This document shows positions 1 to 7,742 of a stretch of DNA of 19,669 nt, piece after piece. Below the pieces are notes generated by a model. The model worked only from the letters and a program-made list of their open reading frames with translations. It did not search any database and was not told the origin of the DNA. This DNA is from PALSA-505 sp036502085 (GTDB lineage: Bacteria; Actinomycetota; Actinomycetes; Streptosporangiales; Streptosporangiaceae). How positions within the stretch are numbered: position 1 is the stretch's first letter; the number at the start of each line of letters is the position of its first letter. Location of the stretch: assembly GCA_036502085.1 (NCBI GenBank), contig DASXZD010000102.1:1-19669 (forward strand), read 5' to 3'. Both the position numbers and the translations under genes were made by a program.

Positions 1-1
1 C

Positions 2-433
2 GGGAAGGGGCTGCACGTGTACGTGCGGATCCGTCCCGAGCACTCGTTCGGCGAGGTCCGGCGGGCGGCGTGGGCGTTCGCGCGGGAGGTGGAGCGGCGG
101 GCGCCGCAGCTGGTGACGACGGCGTGGTGGCGCAAGGACCGCGAGCCGGGCACCGTCTTCGTCGACTACAACCAGAACACCCGCGACCACACGATCGCCA
201 GCGCGTACTCGGTGCGCGGCGTCCCGGAGGCGACGGTGTCCACCCCGATCAGCTGGGACGAGGTCGACGACGTGGAGCCACGCGAGTTCACGATCGCCAC
301 GGTGCCCGCCCGGTTCGCCCGGCTCGGCGACCTGCACGAGCACATCGACGACACCGCCTACTCGCTGGACACCCTGCTGGCCTGGGCCGACCGCGACGGG
401 CTGGACGAAAGCACCCCGGACGAAGCTGACTAG
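2..433 (+). CDS. LigD-type DNA polymerase domain protein, 3' part (5' truncated by window edge)
   Basis: This is the C-terminal half of an archaeo-eukaryotic-primase-type polymerase domain (LigD PolDom), which extends and fills ends during bacterial Ku/LigD non-homologous end joining. The reading frame is open from base 2 and begins GKGLHVYVRI, the conserved block containing the active-site His of this family. It continues with FVDYNQN, whose Asp is the third metal-binding acidic residue, then DHTIASAYSVRG and a STPISWDEV block, all typical of the family. The first two catalytic Asp residues would lie upstream, outside the window. The GTG at 17 is inside the conserved motif and is not the true start. 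No ligase domain follows, so in this genome the polymerase is either stand-alone or carries other domains on its N-terminal side. The stop shares the palindrome CTAG with the stop of the convergent usp gene. Confidence 0.88.
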   Translation, partial: GKGLHVYVRIRPEHSFGEVRRAAWAFAREVERRAPQLVTTAWWRKDREPGTVFVDYNQNTRDHTIASAYSVRGVPEATVSTPISWDEVDDVEPREFTIATVPARFARLGDLHEHIDDTAYSLDTLLAWADRDGLDESTPDEAD

Positions 434-867
434 GGCACGACCGTGACCGGCCAGCGGCCGGCGCGCACCAGGTGCACGGCGAGCGAGCCGATGAAGCGGT
501 GACCAGCCTTGGTCGAGGCGCCCACGATCACGGCATCGGCCTGCATCTCGTCCGCGAGCCGAACGATCTCGGTGAACGGGTTGCCGGCCCGTTCGACGAA
601 CTCGGCGCGCAGCCCGAGCCTGACGCTCTGCGTCTGGACCGCCTCGCGCAGCTCGCGTGCCACGTCATCGAACGCCTCGGCCACCGGCGTGGCAGCGGCC
701 GCGCTCATCCCGGCCGTCGCGCTGAACGCGCGCACGTAGAGGCAGACCAGCCGGGCGTTCTGCCGCCGCGCCAGGCCCGCCGCGTAGGCGCCGGCCCGCA
801 TCGCGGTATCCGAGCCGTCGATGGCCACCAGCAGCACCCCGGGCCCGTCCGAGGGTTGATCGCTCAC
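430..867 (-). CDS. universal stress protein (UspA family)
   Basis: A 145-residue single Usp domain, normal length for the family. The N-terminus has the beta-strand plus Asp pattern LLVAIDGSD (residues 12-20). The C-terminus has VIVGAST followed by FIGSLAVHLV and the terminal strand PVTVVP (residues 114-145), which corresponds to the ATP-binding loop. The loop departs from the strict G-2X-G-9X-G-S/T pattern because Thr119 stands where the second Gly is expected; nucleotide binding is therefore likely but not certain. Usp proteins are cytoplasmic and are usually induced by stress or dormancy. Start is GTG at 865-867, preceded by a G-rich stretch and no strong Shine-Dalgarno. It is convergent with the LigD-type gene and lies downstream of the S53 peptidase gene on the same strand, with a candidate terminator between them. 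Confidence 0.9.
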   Translation of the reverse strand: MSDQPSDGPGVLLVAIDGSDTAMRAGAYAAGLARRQNARLVCLYVRAFSATAGMSAAAATPVAEAFDDVARELREAVQTQSVRLGLRAEFVERAGNPFTEIVRLADEMQADAVIVGASTKAGHRFIGSLAVHLVRAGRWPVTVVP

Positions 868-888
868 CCGCCCACCGTAACGGGAGCG

Positions 889-914
889 GGGGCGCCCGGT
901 GGCCCGGACGCCCC
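889..914 (-). terminator. candidate hairpin terminator after the S53 peptidase gene
   Basis: GGGGCG (889-894) pairs with CGCCCC (909-914), and CCGG (896-899) pairs with CCGG (904-907), around a TGGC loop with one C/A mismatch. The hairpin lies 15 bases after the peptidase stop and 22 bases before the usp start. There is no U-tract, so it would be a non-canonical terminator of the kind common in high-GC actinomycetes. Chance pairing in GC-rich DNA is the main alternative. Confidence 0.4.
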
Positions 915-928
915 GCCAGCCGAACGGA

Positions 929-3019
929 TCAGAACTTAGACATCGTGGAAACGAACTTCCGGCCCACCGAGCCGATCCCGGTAAGGCCGTCGAAACCAGG
1001 AGCGGCGGTGATGGTCACGTTGCGCGTGGCGCAGTTGCCCGTCCCGTCGCAGAAGGTCTCGGGCCCCGCGTAGTTGATGGTCCGCAGGCTCATCACGAAC
1101 CCGTTCGAGGCATTGATCGCGTTGATGAAGTCGACCCGGATGACGGCGGCCGAGTCGGGGCTGGCCGGCGGCAGGATGTCGTTGAACGCCGCCGGGGTGT
1201 CGGTCGAGGCCTTGTACAGCTCGGGGTTGAGGAAGCCGAGCGACACGCCCGCGGCCTGGTCCGCATCGGCGACCACGCCGGCCAGCAGCGGCGAGGCCAG
1301 GCTGGTCCCGCCTTCCTTGAACTGGTTGTAGCGCACGCCGTTGGGGAACTGCTCGTGCAGGCCGATCAGCATCCCGCTCTGCGCGTCGGCGTCCATCGAG
1401 ATGTCAGGGATGACGCGCAGCGGCACCGGGCCGAACAGCGCCTCGTTCCGCAGCGCCAGCGCGCTCGGCACGACCCCGGCCTGATAGAAGGGCTGGGTGT
1501 AGAAGAAGCTGGTGCCGCCGCCACCGCCGGCCTGCCAGTTGAGCGAGCCGGCCGGGACCGTCGCGGAGCCGCAGTTCGTGGTCGCGGACGCGCACAGCGT
1601 CTGCTTGGCCACCGACCAGCCGTACTCCGCCGCGCGGGCGCCCGCGCGGTTGATCTCGAGCGTGGTGCCGCCGACCGCCGTGATGAACGGGCTGGTCGCC
1701 GGGTAGTCGGGAACCGTCATCCCGAAGTCGGCGAAGTTGTCGCCGTCGTCGCCGCTGGAGAACATCACGCTGACGCCGGTGGCGTCGGCCAGCATGAACG
1801 TGTTGTCGAACGCGGTGTGGCTCGCGGCGTCTTCGAGCAGGTCGCCCAGGGCGCTGCCCCACGAGTCGGTGACCACGGAGGCGCCGCTGGTGATCGCGGT
1901 GTTCACCGCGTTGAGCAGGCTGGTGTTCTGGCAGTCCTTCGCCCCGGCGTAGAAGATGTTCGCGCCCGGGGCGATCGCGTGCGAAGACTCGACGTCGAGC
2001 GCCTGCTCGGAGTACCAGCCGCTGCCGCACTCGGCCGCGTCATCGAACGCCCCGACGCTGCCGTCGATGAACTGCGAAGACTTGAGCAGGTGGCTCGGGT
2101 CGTTCTGCCTGGCGTACCGCTGCGCGTCCGCTCTCAGGGTCGGCGAGTCGTAGGCGTCGACGATCGCGATCGTCACGCCGCTGCCGTCGTTGCCCGCGGC
2201 CACCGACTTGGTGAGCCCGTAGGCGCTGCGCAGCTGAGACGGCAGGTAGCCGCAGATGTCATAGGGCAGCGGTGCGGTGAACGGGGCATACAGCGCGGGG
2301 TTGTCCGCGGTGTCGGGCTTCTGCCCCCAGAACTTCGCGCACGGCTGCGGGTTGTCGAACGCCGCGACCGGCGGTGGCTGGCCGCTGGGAGCCGCGTGGC
2401 TGACCGCGGCCGCGGCAGACCGCGGCGCGAGGCCGGTCGTGGCCAGGTACTCGTTGACGCCGACCGCACCGGAGACCGTGCCGCCCAGCGACGACGGGAT
2501 CGTCAGCGTGCCGCTCGCAAGCCGGACGCGCTTGCCGTTGACCATGTAATAACCCAGTTTTATCCCGAACGCACGCTCTACACTGCGGACGGTTCCGCTG
2601 GCCGATACGAACAGCCGGTCCTTCGGCACCGCGCCGACGGTGAAGCCGGACTGGCGCAGCCAGGACTTGGCCTTTGCGACCTCCGCCTGCGTCGGCCCGA
2701 ACCTGGCGCCCCAGGCCGCGTCGGACAGGTAATGATGGAACAGCGCCGAGCCGGGGCTGGAGACTTGCTTGACGAACGCCTGCGCGCCCGCGGCGTTGCG
2801 CAGCGTCAGCATCAGGTCGAAGCTCACCTGGCTGGTGGCCGCGATGCTGCCCGCCGGGTGCGCGCGCGCCTTGGCGGGTGCCATCGATCCGCGCAGGTCG
2901 ATGCGGTGCGAGGCCGGGCCCGGCTTCGCCGAAGCGGTCGCGGCCCCCGCCGTCGCCGCAGTGAACGATACGGCCAGTCCTAAGGTTCCGGTCAGGGCCA
3001 GCCAGCGGACAGCTTTCAT
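929..3019 (-). CDS. secreted S53 family peptidase (sedolisin/pro-kumamolisin type)
   Basis: A 696-residue preproprotein of the serine-carboxyl peptidase family, usually active at acidic pH outside the cell. The ATG at 3017-3019 is chosen because AAGGAAGG sits 6 bases upstream; the GTG at 3049 would put 10 extra residues before the signal peptide. Residues 1-32 are a signal peptide (MKAVRW, hydrophobic LTGTLGLAVSFTAATAG). Residues about 60-190 are a pro-kumamolisin activation domain (FHHYLSDAAWGARFGP). The mature domain shows EQALDVE with catalytic Glu338 and Asp342, SSGDDG with the oxyanion Asp near 424, and GGTSLASP with nucleophile Ser573. The calcium-site region near the C-terminus carries an insertion of about 50 residues between FNDI and GFDGLTGIGS, with two Cys that could form a disulfide. 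It is monocistronic, with its own promoter region upstream. Confidence 0.93.
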   Translation of the reverse strand: MKAVRWLALTGTLGLAVSFTAATAGAATASAKPGPASHRIDLRGSMAPAKARAHPAGSIAATSQVSFDLMLTLRNAAGAQAFVKQVSSPGSALFHHYLSDAAWGARFGPTQAEVAKAKSWLRQSGFTVGAVPKDRLFVSASGTVRSVERAFGIKLGYYMVNGKRVRLASGTLTIPSSLGGTVSGAVGVNEYLATTGLAPRSAAAAVSHAAPSGQPPPVAAFDNPQPCAKFWGQKPDTADNPALYAPFTAPLPYDICGYLPSQLRSAYGLTKSVAAGNDGSGVTIAIVDAYDSPTLRADAQRYARQNDPSHLLKSSQFIDGSVGAFDDAAECGSGWYSEQALDVESSHAIAPGANIFYAGAKDCQNTSLLNAVNTAITSGASVVTDSWGSALGDLLEDAASHTAFDNTFMLADATGVSVMFSSGDDGDNFADFGMTVPDYPATSPFITAVGGTTLEINRAGARAAEYGWSVAKQTLCASATTNCGSATVPAGSLNWQAGGGGGTSFFYTQPFYQAGVVPSALALRNEALFGPVPLRVIPDISMDADAQSGMLIGLHEQFPNGVRYNQFKEGGTSLASPLLAGVVADADQAAGVSLGFLNPELYKASTDTPAAFNDILPPASPDSAAVIRVDFINAINASNGFVMSLRTINYAGPETFCDGTGNCATRNVTITAAPGFDGLTGIGSVGRKFVSTMSKF

Positions 3020-3074
3020 AGTGTGCCTTCCTTGGTGCGTCCTTGCCACGTAGCTCGGATTTGCCGGCGGGGTT

Positions 3075-3118
3075 CGTCCGGACCATAAGCGATGACGGTC
3101 CGGAAAGACAACGGTCCG
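3075..3118 (-). promoter_or_regulatory. promoter and operator-like repeats upstream of the S53 peptidase
   Basis: On the minus strand, TTGTCT (3111-3106) and TATGGT (3087-3082) are separated by 18 bases and form a plausible sigma70-type promoter, giving a leader of about 56 bases. An 8-base perfect inverted repeat, TCCGGACC (3077-3084) and GGTCCGGA (3097-3104), overlaps the -10 and the spacer. ACGGTCCG occurs as a direct repeat at 3095-3102 and 3111-3118, 16 bases apart. The layout fits a regulator binding across the promoter. The repeats could instead form a terminator for the gene ending at 3134, since they lie just past its stop. Confidence 0.45.
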
Positions 3119-3133
3119 CGTGCGAAATATCTG

Positions 3134-4891
3134 CTATGACCGGGGCACGGTCACCTTGGTCAGCAGATTCTTATGCCAGGTCAAGATCAGGGAGCCGGCA
3201 ACGCGGTAGGCGCGGGCCGGAGGACCGAAGACCGCGGCGAGCGCCGCTGGCGGCAGCTTGTCTTCGCCGGGGCTCACCACGACGAAGTCGGCGTCGTTCA
3301 GCCGGGGGTCGTACCATTGCTGCCGCGCCTCCCACCGGCCGGCCGTAGCGCCGCCGCCCGCCAGCTGGACCGCCCTGACCCTGACGCGGCCCGCGGTCTC
3401 CAGTGTGATGCTGTCTGACTGCCAGTAGCCGCCAAGCCCGTAACTCAGGTGATGGGCGACGAGCCAGCCGGCCACCTGCTGGTACGGGGCGGGGACGGGC
3501 CGCCGGGTGGCGTTGTAGGCCAGGCTGGCCACGTAACCGGCGCCGACCGCGACCATGGCGATCGTCAGCCCGGCGGCGGCACCCCGCCGGAGGCCCGGCC
3601 TGGCGTGCCGCAGAGCGGTCAGCCTGGCCGGCAGCAAGCGTCCAGCCAGCACCGCGAGCATCGGAAGCGCACCTGCCATCTCCCGCAAGCCGATGAAGTT
3701 GCTGCTGCGGACGGTGACCAGATATGCGGCAATGAGCAGGACTACCGCTACGGCCAGGCCGGTGATCACGGGCTCCGTCCCCCGGTAGCAGTGGCGCAGG
3801 GCGATGCACAAGGCCCAGGCGGCCAGGGCGATCCCGGCCAGATGCACGGTGGCGACGACCGCGCCCGGCCCGGGATGGTTGCCGAAATAGCCTGCGTACG
3901 GCGGCGAACGGTCACCGAAGAAGTCACTGCCGAACAGCACCAGCAACCCCTTGGCCGTGTTCACGGCGTGCTGTCCCAGCGCGCCGACCGGGGCGAGAGA
4001 GGTGGGGACAGGCTGGACGATGAACCCGCCGGCGCGGCGGATCAGGCGGATGGCTAGCCACGCCGCGCCGGCCGACGCCGCCGCCGCTGACCCGGCCAGG
4101 GCGAGCTCGAATCGCGGCGACTTCCCCGTGTGCCGGTCGCGGACAAACCGCAGAAGGCAGACGGCGATCACCGGCAGCGTGCCCTCGAGCAGCGTCACCG
4201 TGTCGGCGACCGTGCTGAGCGCGAGGATCAGCCCGGTGATCACGGGCACGTACCAGCGGCGGCCGGCCCGGTCCAGGATCAGCCACATGACCAGCAGCGG
4301 GACCATGGTGCCGGTGTGGTCGGGCGACAGCAGCAGCGTCAGGGTGCCGATTCCCAGCGTGGGCGCGAGCATGATCCCGCCCGCCAGCAGCATCCTCGCC
4401 GCTGCCTCCCGGCCGGTCGCGCGGCCCCGGGCGAGCAGCGCCGCGAGCAGCACGAGCAGCGCGTAGGTCATCGCGGCGGCCACGTGGACCACGTCCGACC
4501 CCAGCCCGCGGGCCAGTTCTACCAGCATGTACTGCGGCAGCTCGGTGGTGTAGAAGGACACGTCGGTCGTGAACCATCCGTGCAGCAGCACGTTGCCGTG
4601 CAGCATGTCCCACGCCTGCAGTGCGTTCCCGGCCCCGTCGGAGTTGGCCGGTACCGTCCGCGACTCACGCAGGTAGGCCAGGAACAGCAGCACACCGGCG
4701 GCGGCGAACCCGACGGCTGGCGCCGCCGCCCTCCGGACGCCGTCCCAGGCTCGTGCGGCCCGGGAGGCGTTGACCTCCGCCGCCGTGGTGTGAAGATCGC
4801 TGACGATCGGTCGACTCCATCGGTGCGGGCAGCCGGTGCGGGTAGCCGGTTCGTGCGGCCAGATAGGCCACGGGCTACGCCAAGCTAGCAC
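3134..4891 (-). CDS. polytopic membrane protein, probable GT-C-fold glycosyltransferase-like
   Basis: A 585-residue protein with about ten or more hydrophobic segments between residues 55 and 460, then a soluble C-terminal domain of about 120 residues. The first large extracytoplasmic loop has NSDGAGNALQAWDML (Asp85) and TTDVSFYTTELPQ (Asp110). Acidic residues in this loop resemble the catalytic site of lipid-phosphate-sugar-dependent GT-C enzymes such as ArnT/PMT types, but I do not recognise a characterised family. It is the last gene of the Ddn-TetR-PfkB operon, 26 bases after the kinase stop. The start is uncertain: GTG at 4891 has no clear ribosome-binding site, the first 50 residues look poorly conserved, the frame stays open upstream into the kinase gene, and no in-frame ATG occurs before the conserved region. 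Translational coupling to the kinase is possible. Confidence 0.75.
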   Translation of the reverse strand: MLAWRSPWPIWPHEPATRTGCPHRWSRPIVSDLHTTAAEVNASRAARAWDGVRRAAAPAVGFAAAGVLLFLAYLRESRTVPANSDGAGNALQAWDMLHGNVLLHGWFTTDVSFYTTELPQYMLVELARGLGSDVVHVAAAMTYALLVLLAALLARGRATGREAAARMLLAGGIMLAPTLGIGTLTLLLSPDHTGTMVPLLVMWLILDRAGRRWYVPVITGLILALSTVADTVTLLEGTLPVIAVCLLRFVRDRHTGKSPRFELALAGSAAAASAGAAWLAIRLIRRAGGFIVQPVPTSLAPVGALGQHAVNTAKGLLVLFGSDFFGDRSPPYAGYFGNHPGPGAVVATVHLAGIALAAWALCIALRHCYRGTEPVITGLAVAVVLLIAAYLVTVRSSNFIGLREMAGALPMLAVLAGRLLPARLTALRHARPGLRRGAAAGLTIAMVAVGAGYVASLAYNATRRPVPAPYQQVAGWLVAHHLSYGLGGYWQSDSITLETAGRVRVRAVQLAGGGATAGRWEARQQWYDPRLNDADFVVVSPGEDKLPPAALAAVFGPPARAYRVAGSLILTWHKNLLTKVTVPRS

Positions 4892-4917
4892 GAAGGCCAG
4901 GCCAGCTACGCAAGCAG

Positions 4918-5880
4918 CTAAGGCTCGCGTACGGAGCTGAGGGCCTCGGCGCGCGTCGGCGGGTCAGCCCCGGGCCGTTCGCAGGTCAGGGCCGCCACTA
5001 GCACCGCCCAGTCGAGAACTTCGGCGAGATCCGTGCTGGCCAGCCGGATGGTGCCATGGCCGCCAGGTCCCGAGACGGCGGACAGCAGGTTGCGGCGGCC
5101 GAGGGCATCCAGCATTCCGGCGCAGAACGCGTCTCCGGCCCCGACCGTGTCGGCGACCAGGACGGGCGGGGCGGGGCGCCGGATCGCGGTGCCGTCCGGG
5201 CCGAGCGCGTAGGCTCCCTGCCCGCCGAGTGTGATCGTCACCAGCCGCGGCCCGAGCCGCTGCCACCGGCGGGCGACGTCCTCGGCCGCGGCGCCAGGGT
5301 ACAGCCAGGCGATGTCATCCTCGCTGGCCTTCACGATGTGGGCCAGGGCCAGTTGCCGCTCGACCCTGGCTATCTCGGCGGGGCGCGGGCCGGCCAGCTG
5401 CGGGCGGATGTTCGGGTCGATGCTGATCGTCACCCGGCCATCGTCCCGGACCCGGGTGAGGAACGCCTCCAGTGCGGCCGCGCCAGGCGCCAGCGCCAGC
5501 GCCAGCGAGCCGGCGTGCAGCGCGCTGACGTCGGCCGGCAGCTCGGCGGGCAGCTCCCCCGGCCGCCACTGCCAGTCGGCGGTGCCGGCGACGTAGAACG
5601 AGTAGGCCGCGCTGCCGTCGCCGTCCAGGCTGGCGATGGCCAGCGTCGTCGGCTCGCCGACCCGCACCACGTCACGCAGCGAGACCCCGTTGCGGTCAAG
5701 GTGGGACTCCAGCCGCCGGCCGAGCTCGTCGCGGCTGATCCTGGCCAGCAGGGACGAGGCCGTGCCCAGCCGGGCCAGCGCCACCGCCACGTTCGCCGGG
5801 CTGCCGCCCGGGTGGGCGCGATACCGCCCGCCGCCCTCATCGACGAGATCGATGAGGATCTCGCCGGCCACGGTGATCAT
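4918..5880 (-). CDS. PfkB family carbohydrate kinase (fructokinase-like)
   Basis: A 320-residue ribokinase/PfkB-fold cytoplasmic kinase that would phosphorylate a sugar with ATP. Signature 1 is GGSPANVAVALARLG (residues 25-39). Signature 2 is DTVGAGDAFCAG (244-255), with catalytic base Asp250 and the anion-hole glycines. The N-terminal GEILIDLV and the ISIDPNIRP block (152-160) are typical of fructokinase-type members, but the exact sugar cannot be read from sequence. The ATG overlaps the stop of the upstream TetR gene as ATGA (5877-5880), so translation is probably coupled. Near the C-terminus, residues about 268-280 form a Gly-rich insertion (SGPGGHGT). Confidence 0.9.
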   Translation of the reverse strand: MITVAGEILIDLVDEGGGRYRAHPGGSPANVAVALARLGTASSLLARISRDELGRRLESHLDRNGVSLRDVVRVGEPTTLAIASLDGDGSAAYSFYVAGTADWQWRPGELPAELPADVSALHAGSLALALAPGAAALEAFLTRVRDDGRVTISIDPNIRPQLAGPRPAEIARVERQLALAHIVKASEDDIAWLYPGAAAEDVARRWQRLGPRLVTITLGGQGAYALGPDGTAIRRPAPPVLVADTVGAGDAFCAGMLDALGRRNLLSAVSGPGGHGTIRLASTDLAEVLDWAVLVAALTCERPGADPPTRAEALSSVREP

Positions 5881-6482
5881 GCGTGATCCGGTTCGGCGGC
5901 GCCATCGCGTTCGCCGGCGACCGTCGGCCGTGCCGTCCGGGCAAACGACTCGGCCCCCGCCCGCCAGGTCCGGTCCAGGTCGGATCCGGCCGGGTAGCGG
6001 CCGTCAAGTTCCAGGATCACCATCCCGTGCGCGAACGACCACAGTGCCTGCGCCAGGTAGGAATCCCCGGCGGCGAGAAACCACGGCTCCCCGGCCCAGT
6101 CCTCCAGCCCGGGGGCCAGCTCGCTTCTCGGCAGCTGGCCCGCGGTGGCCAGCCGGTAGAGGTTCGGATGAGCCAGAGCTTCGGCCCGGTAGGCGGCGAG
6201 AAGCGCGGCGACAGCACCGTCCGCGGGGGCGCGCTGATGGCTGATGACCCGGTGCAGGGTGTCCCCCATCTCCGCCATCCCCTCCTCGATGAGCGCCACC
6301 TCGACCGCGTGCTTGCCGGGCAAGTGCTTGTAGATGGACGGCGCGCGGATGCCGAGCAGCAGGGCCAGGCGGCGCATGGTGAGTGCCGCTCTGCCCTCCT
6401 GCTCAAGCAGCCCGCGGGCCGCGGCGATAATCTGCGCGGCGCGCGGCGAACGCTCCTGCGGTGCGGGCCGGCCCGAGGTCAC
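5877..6482 (-). CDS. TetR/AcrR family transcriptional regulator (WHG-type C-terminal domain)
   Basis: A 201-residue one-component regulator. The N-terminal DNA-binding domain is at residues 12-60, with the helix-turn-helix TMRRLALLLGIRAPSIYKHLPGK (35-57; key residues G44, A47, S49, Y51, H53). The C-terminal ligand domain contains the HPNLYRLATAG and WSFAHGMVILEL blocks of the WHG subfamily (Trp-His-Gly family). It starts at GTG, overlapping the stop of the Ddn-like gene as GTGA (6479-6482), and overlaps the PfkB start as ATGA. It therefore sits second in a tightly coupled operon whose promoter carries two strong palindromes, so it most likely represses its own operon. The inducer is unknown. 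Confidence 0.92.
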   Translation of the reverse strand: MTSGRPAPQERSPRAAQIIAAARGLLEQEGRAALTMRRLALLLGIRAPSIYKHLPGKHAVEVALIEEGMAEMGDTLHRVISHQRAPADGAVAALLAAYRAEALAHPNLYRLATAGQLPRSELAPGLEDWAGEPWFLAAGDSYLAQALWSFAHGMVILELDGRYPAGSDLDRTWRAGAESFARTARPTVAGERDGAAEPDHA

Positions 6483-6937
6483 CGCGCGTCGAGCTGGAAG
6501 ACAGGATGCTTGTGCGCGATGTCCTTGATCTGCTCGTCGGTTGAGTCCGGCCCCACGCCGTCGAAGAACACTCCGACCTCAGCCTTCCAGCGCTTGAGGT
6601 AGGCGCGCAGCACGGCGACCTTCTCCTGATCGTCGGGGAGCTCCTGGCCGCGGTAGTGCTGGCGGCGGCGGCCGAGCAGCAGGTCGAGACGGCCGTCATC
6701 GGCGCGGACATTGCGCACCCATTCGGTCTGGCCGCGCGGGGAGACGAGGTACTGCTTCCCGTCGAAGGTCAGCAGGTTGACGGGATTGCGGCGGGCCAGG
6801 CCCGACTTGCGGCCGCGCACTTCAAGCACCCGGCTGCCCAGGACGCTGATGCCCGCCCGGGTGAGGCTCGCCACGGTGCGGTTGAAGACGTTCTTGGTGA
6901 ACCATCCCGGCTTGCGATAGTGCGGCTGATCTGGCAT
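6479..6937 (-). CDS. Ddn-like deazaflavin (F420)-dependent nitroreductase family protein
   Basis: A 152-residue split-beta-barrel protein of the Ddn/DUF385 family, which in mycobacteria and streptomycetes uses reduced F420 to reduce quinones, nitro compounds and other substrates. The pattern VLEVRGRKSGLARRNPVNLL followed by FDGKQYLVSPRGQTEWVRNV is the F420-binding signature (residues about 37-79). The N-terminal helix (WFTKNVFNRTVASL) matches the membrane-associating amphipathic segment of Ddn. ATG at 6935-6937 is preferred over GTG at 6952 because AGGGGA lies 7 bases before it. It is the first gene of the operon with the TetR regulator, kinase and membrane protein, directly behind the palindromic promoter. 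Confidence 0.88.
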   Translation of the reverse strand: MPDQPHYRKPGWFTKNVFNRTVASLTRAGISVLGSRVLEVRGRKSGLARRNPVNLLTFDGKQYLVSPRGQTEWVRNVRADDGRLDLLLGRRRQHYRGQELPDDQEKVAVLRAYLKRWKAEVGVFFDGVGPDSTDEQIKDIAHKHPVFQLDAR

Positions 6938-6960
6938 CCCGCTTCCCCTCACATGACACA

Positions 6961-7016
6961 GCTAACGTCGTTAGCCTGGCGGGCATCAGTATGGCTAACC
7001 GCGTTAGCCATGTCAA
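6961..7016 (-). promoter_or_regulatory. sigma70-type promoter with two TetR-type operators
   Basis: On the minus strand a perfect TTGACA (7016-7011) and CATACT (6993-6988) are separated by 17 bases. The palindrome ATGGCTAAC-CGC-GTTAGCCAT (6991-7011) fills the spacer and overlaps both hexamers. A second palindrome, GCTAACG-T-CGTTAGC (6961-6975), lies just downstream of the expected start of transcription. The two centres are 33 bases apart, close to three helical turns, so two dimers would bind on the same face. The -35 box contains the TGA stop (7013-7015) of the preceding methyltransferase gene. TetR autoregulation is inferred from the arrangement. Confidence 0.8.
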
Positions 7017-7690
7017 CCCGCGGCGCCGCGGCGGCGGCAGCGCCAGAGCAGGAAGGTCGGGACCGGTGCGGGCGGCTCGATGAAGCGCTCGGCATCCAGC
7101 CCGGCCTCAAGCAGGGCGTTCAGGACGGTGGACAGCTTGCGGTGCGTGGCACCTACCCGGATCCGGACGCCGTCGGGACTGTGGTCTGGTGACGTCCACC
7201 AGCCTTCGGACTCATAACCCTGTCCAGGCGGCCAGCTGCTGCAGCCGGCCTCAGTGCCGGGAAAGCACGGATGCACGATCGAGGCGGCGAACCAGCCGCC
7301 GGGACGCAGCACCGCGGTCACCGCAGCCAGGGTTCCCGCCAGGTCGTCGATGTCCATCAGCGCCAGCTCGCAGGTGCAGCCGTCGAACGGCTGCCCGTTC
7401 CACCAGGCGAGGTGACGGGTGACGTCGGCGTGGACGTAGGTGATGGTGTCCGGTCCGGCGGCGCGTGCCTTGCCGAGCATCGCGGCCGAGATGTCGATGC
7501 CGGTCACGTCGGCCCCCAGCCCGGCCAGATAGCGGCTCATCCGGCCCTGCCCGCAGGCGATGTCCAGCACCCGGTCACCGGACACGGCGGGCAGCAGCCC
7601 GGCGTGCGCCGCGATCAGCGGCGGCGCGTCGCCGACCCACTGCTCGTACCACTCGGCGAACCGGTCATACCTGGCCTGCGTCTGGGTCAC
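7013..7690 (-). CDS. class I SAM-dependent methyltransferase
   Basis: A 225-residue Rossmann-fold methyltransferase. Motif I is VLDIACGQGR (residues 41-50), and the acidic residue after beta2 is Asp66 in TGIDIS. The PFDGCTCELALMDIDD block and LRPGGWF correspond to motifs II and III. The substrate is not evident. The C-terminal part (STVLNALLEAGLDAERFIEPP, ending in FLLWRCRR) is common to small-molecule methyltransferases in actinomycetes. GTG start at 7688-7690 has a GGGAG very close to it, so the start or a leaderless transcript is uncertain. It lies 52 bases downstream of the GT4 gene on the same strand and may be co-transcribed with it. Its stop codon lies inside the -35 box of the next operon's promoter. 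Confidence 0.88.
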   Translation of the reverse strand: MTQTQARYDRFAEWYEQWVGDAPPLIAAHAGLLPAVSGDRVLDIACGQGRMSRYLAGLGADVTGIDISAAMLGKARAAGPDTITYVHADVTRHLAWWNGQPFDGCTCELALMDIDDLAGTLAAVTAVLRPGGWFAASIVHPCFPGTEAGCSSWPPGQGYESEGWWTSPDHSPDGVRIRVGATHRKLSTVLNALLEAGLDAERFIEPPAPVPTFLLWRCRRRGAAG

Positions 7691-7742
7691 GCTCCCACGC
7701 TAATTGCCCCGTCGCAGAGGATTGGCTGTGTTCGCGGGAGGC

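Noticed and set aside
899..2983. 694-codon plus-strand frame opposite the S53 peptidase
   Set aside because: Arg/Gly/Val-rich with no recognisable domain; the opposite strand has a signal peptide, prodomain and all catalytic motifs.
4130..4888. 252-codon plus-strand frame opposite the membrane protein gene
   Set aside because: Low-complexity Gln/Arg/Gly/His composition without motifs; the minus-strand frame has consistent hydrophobic segments.
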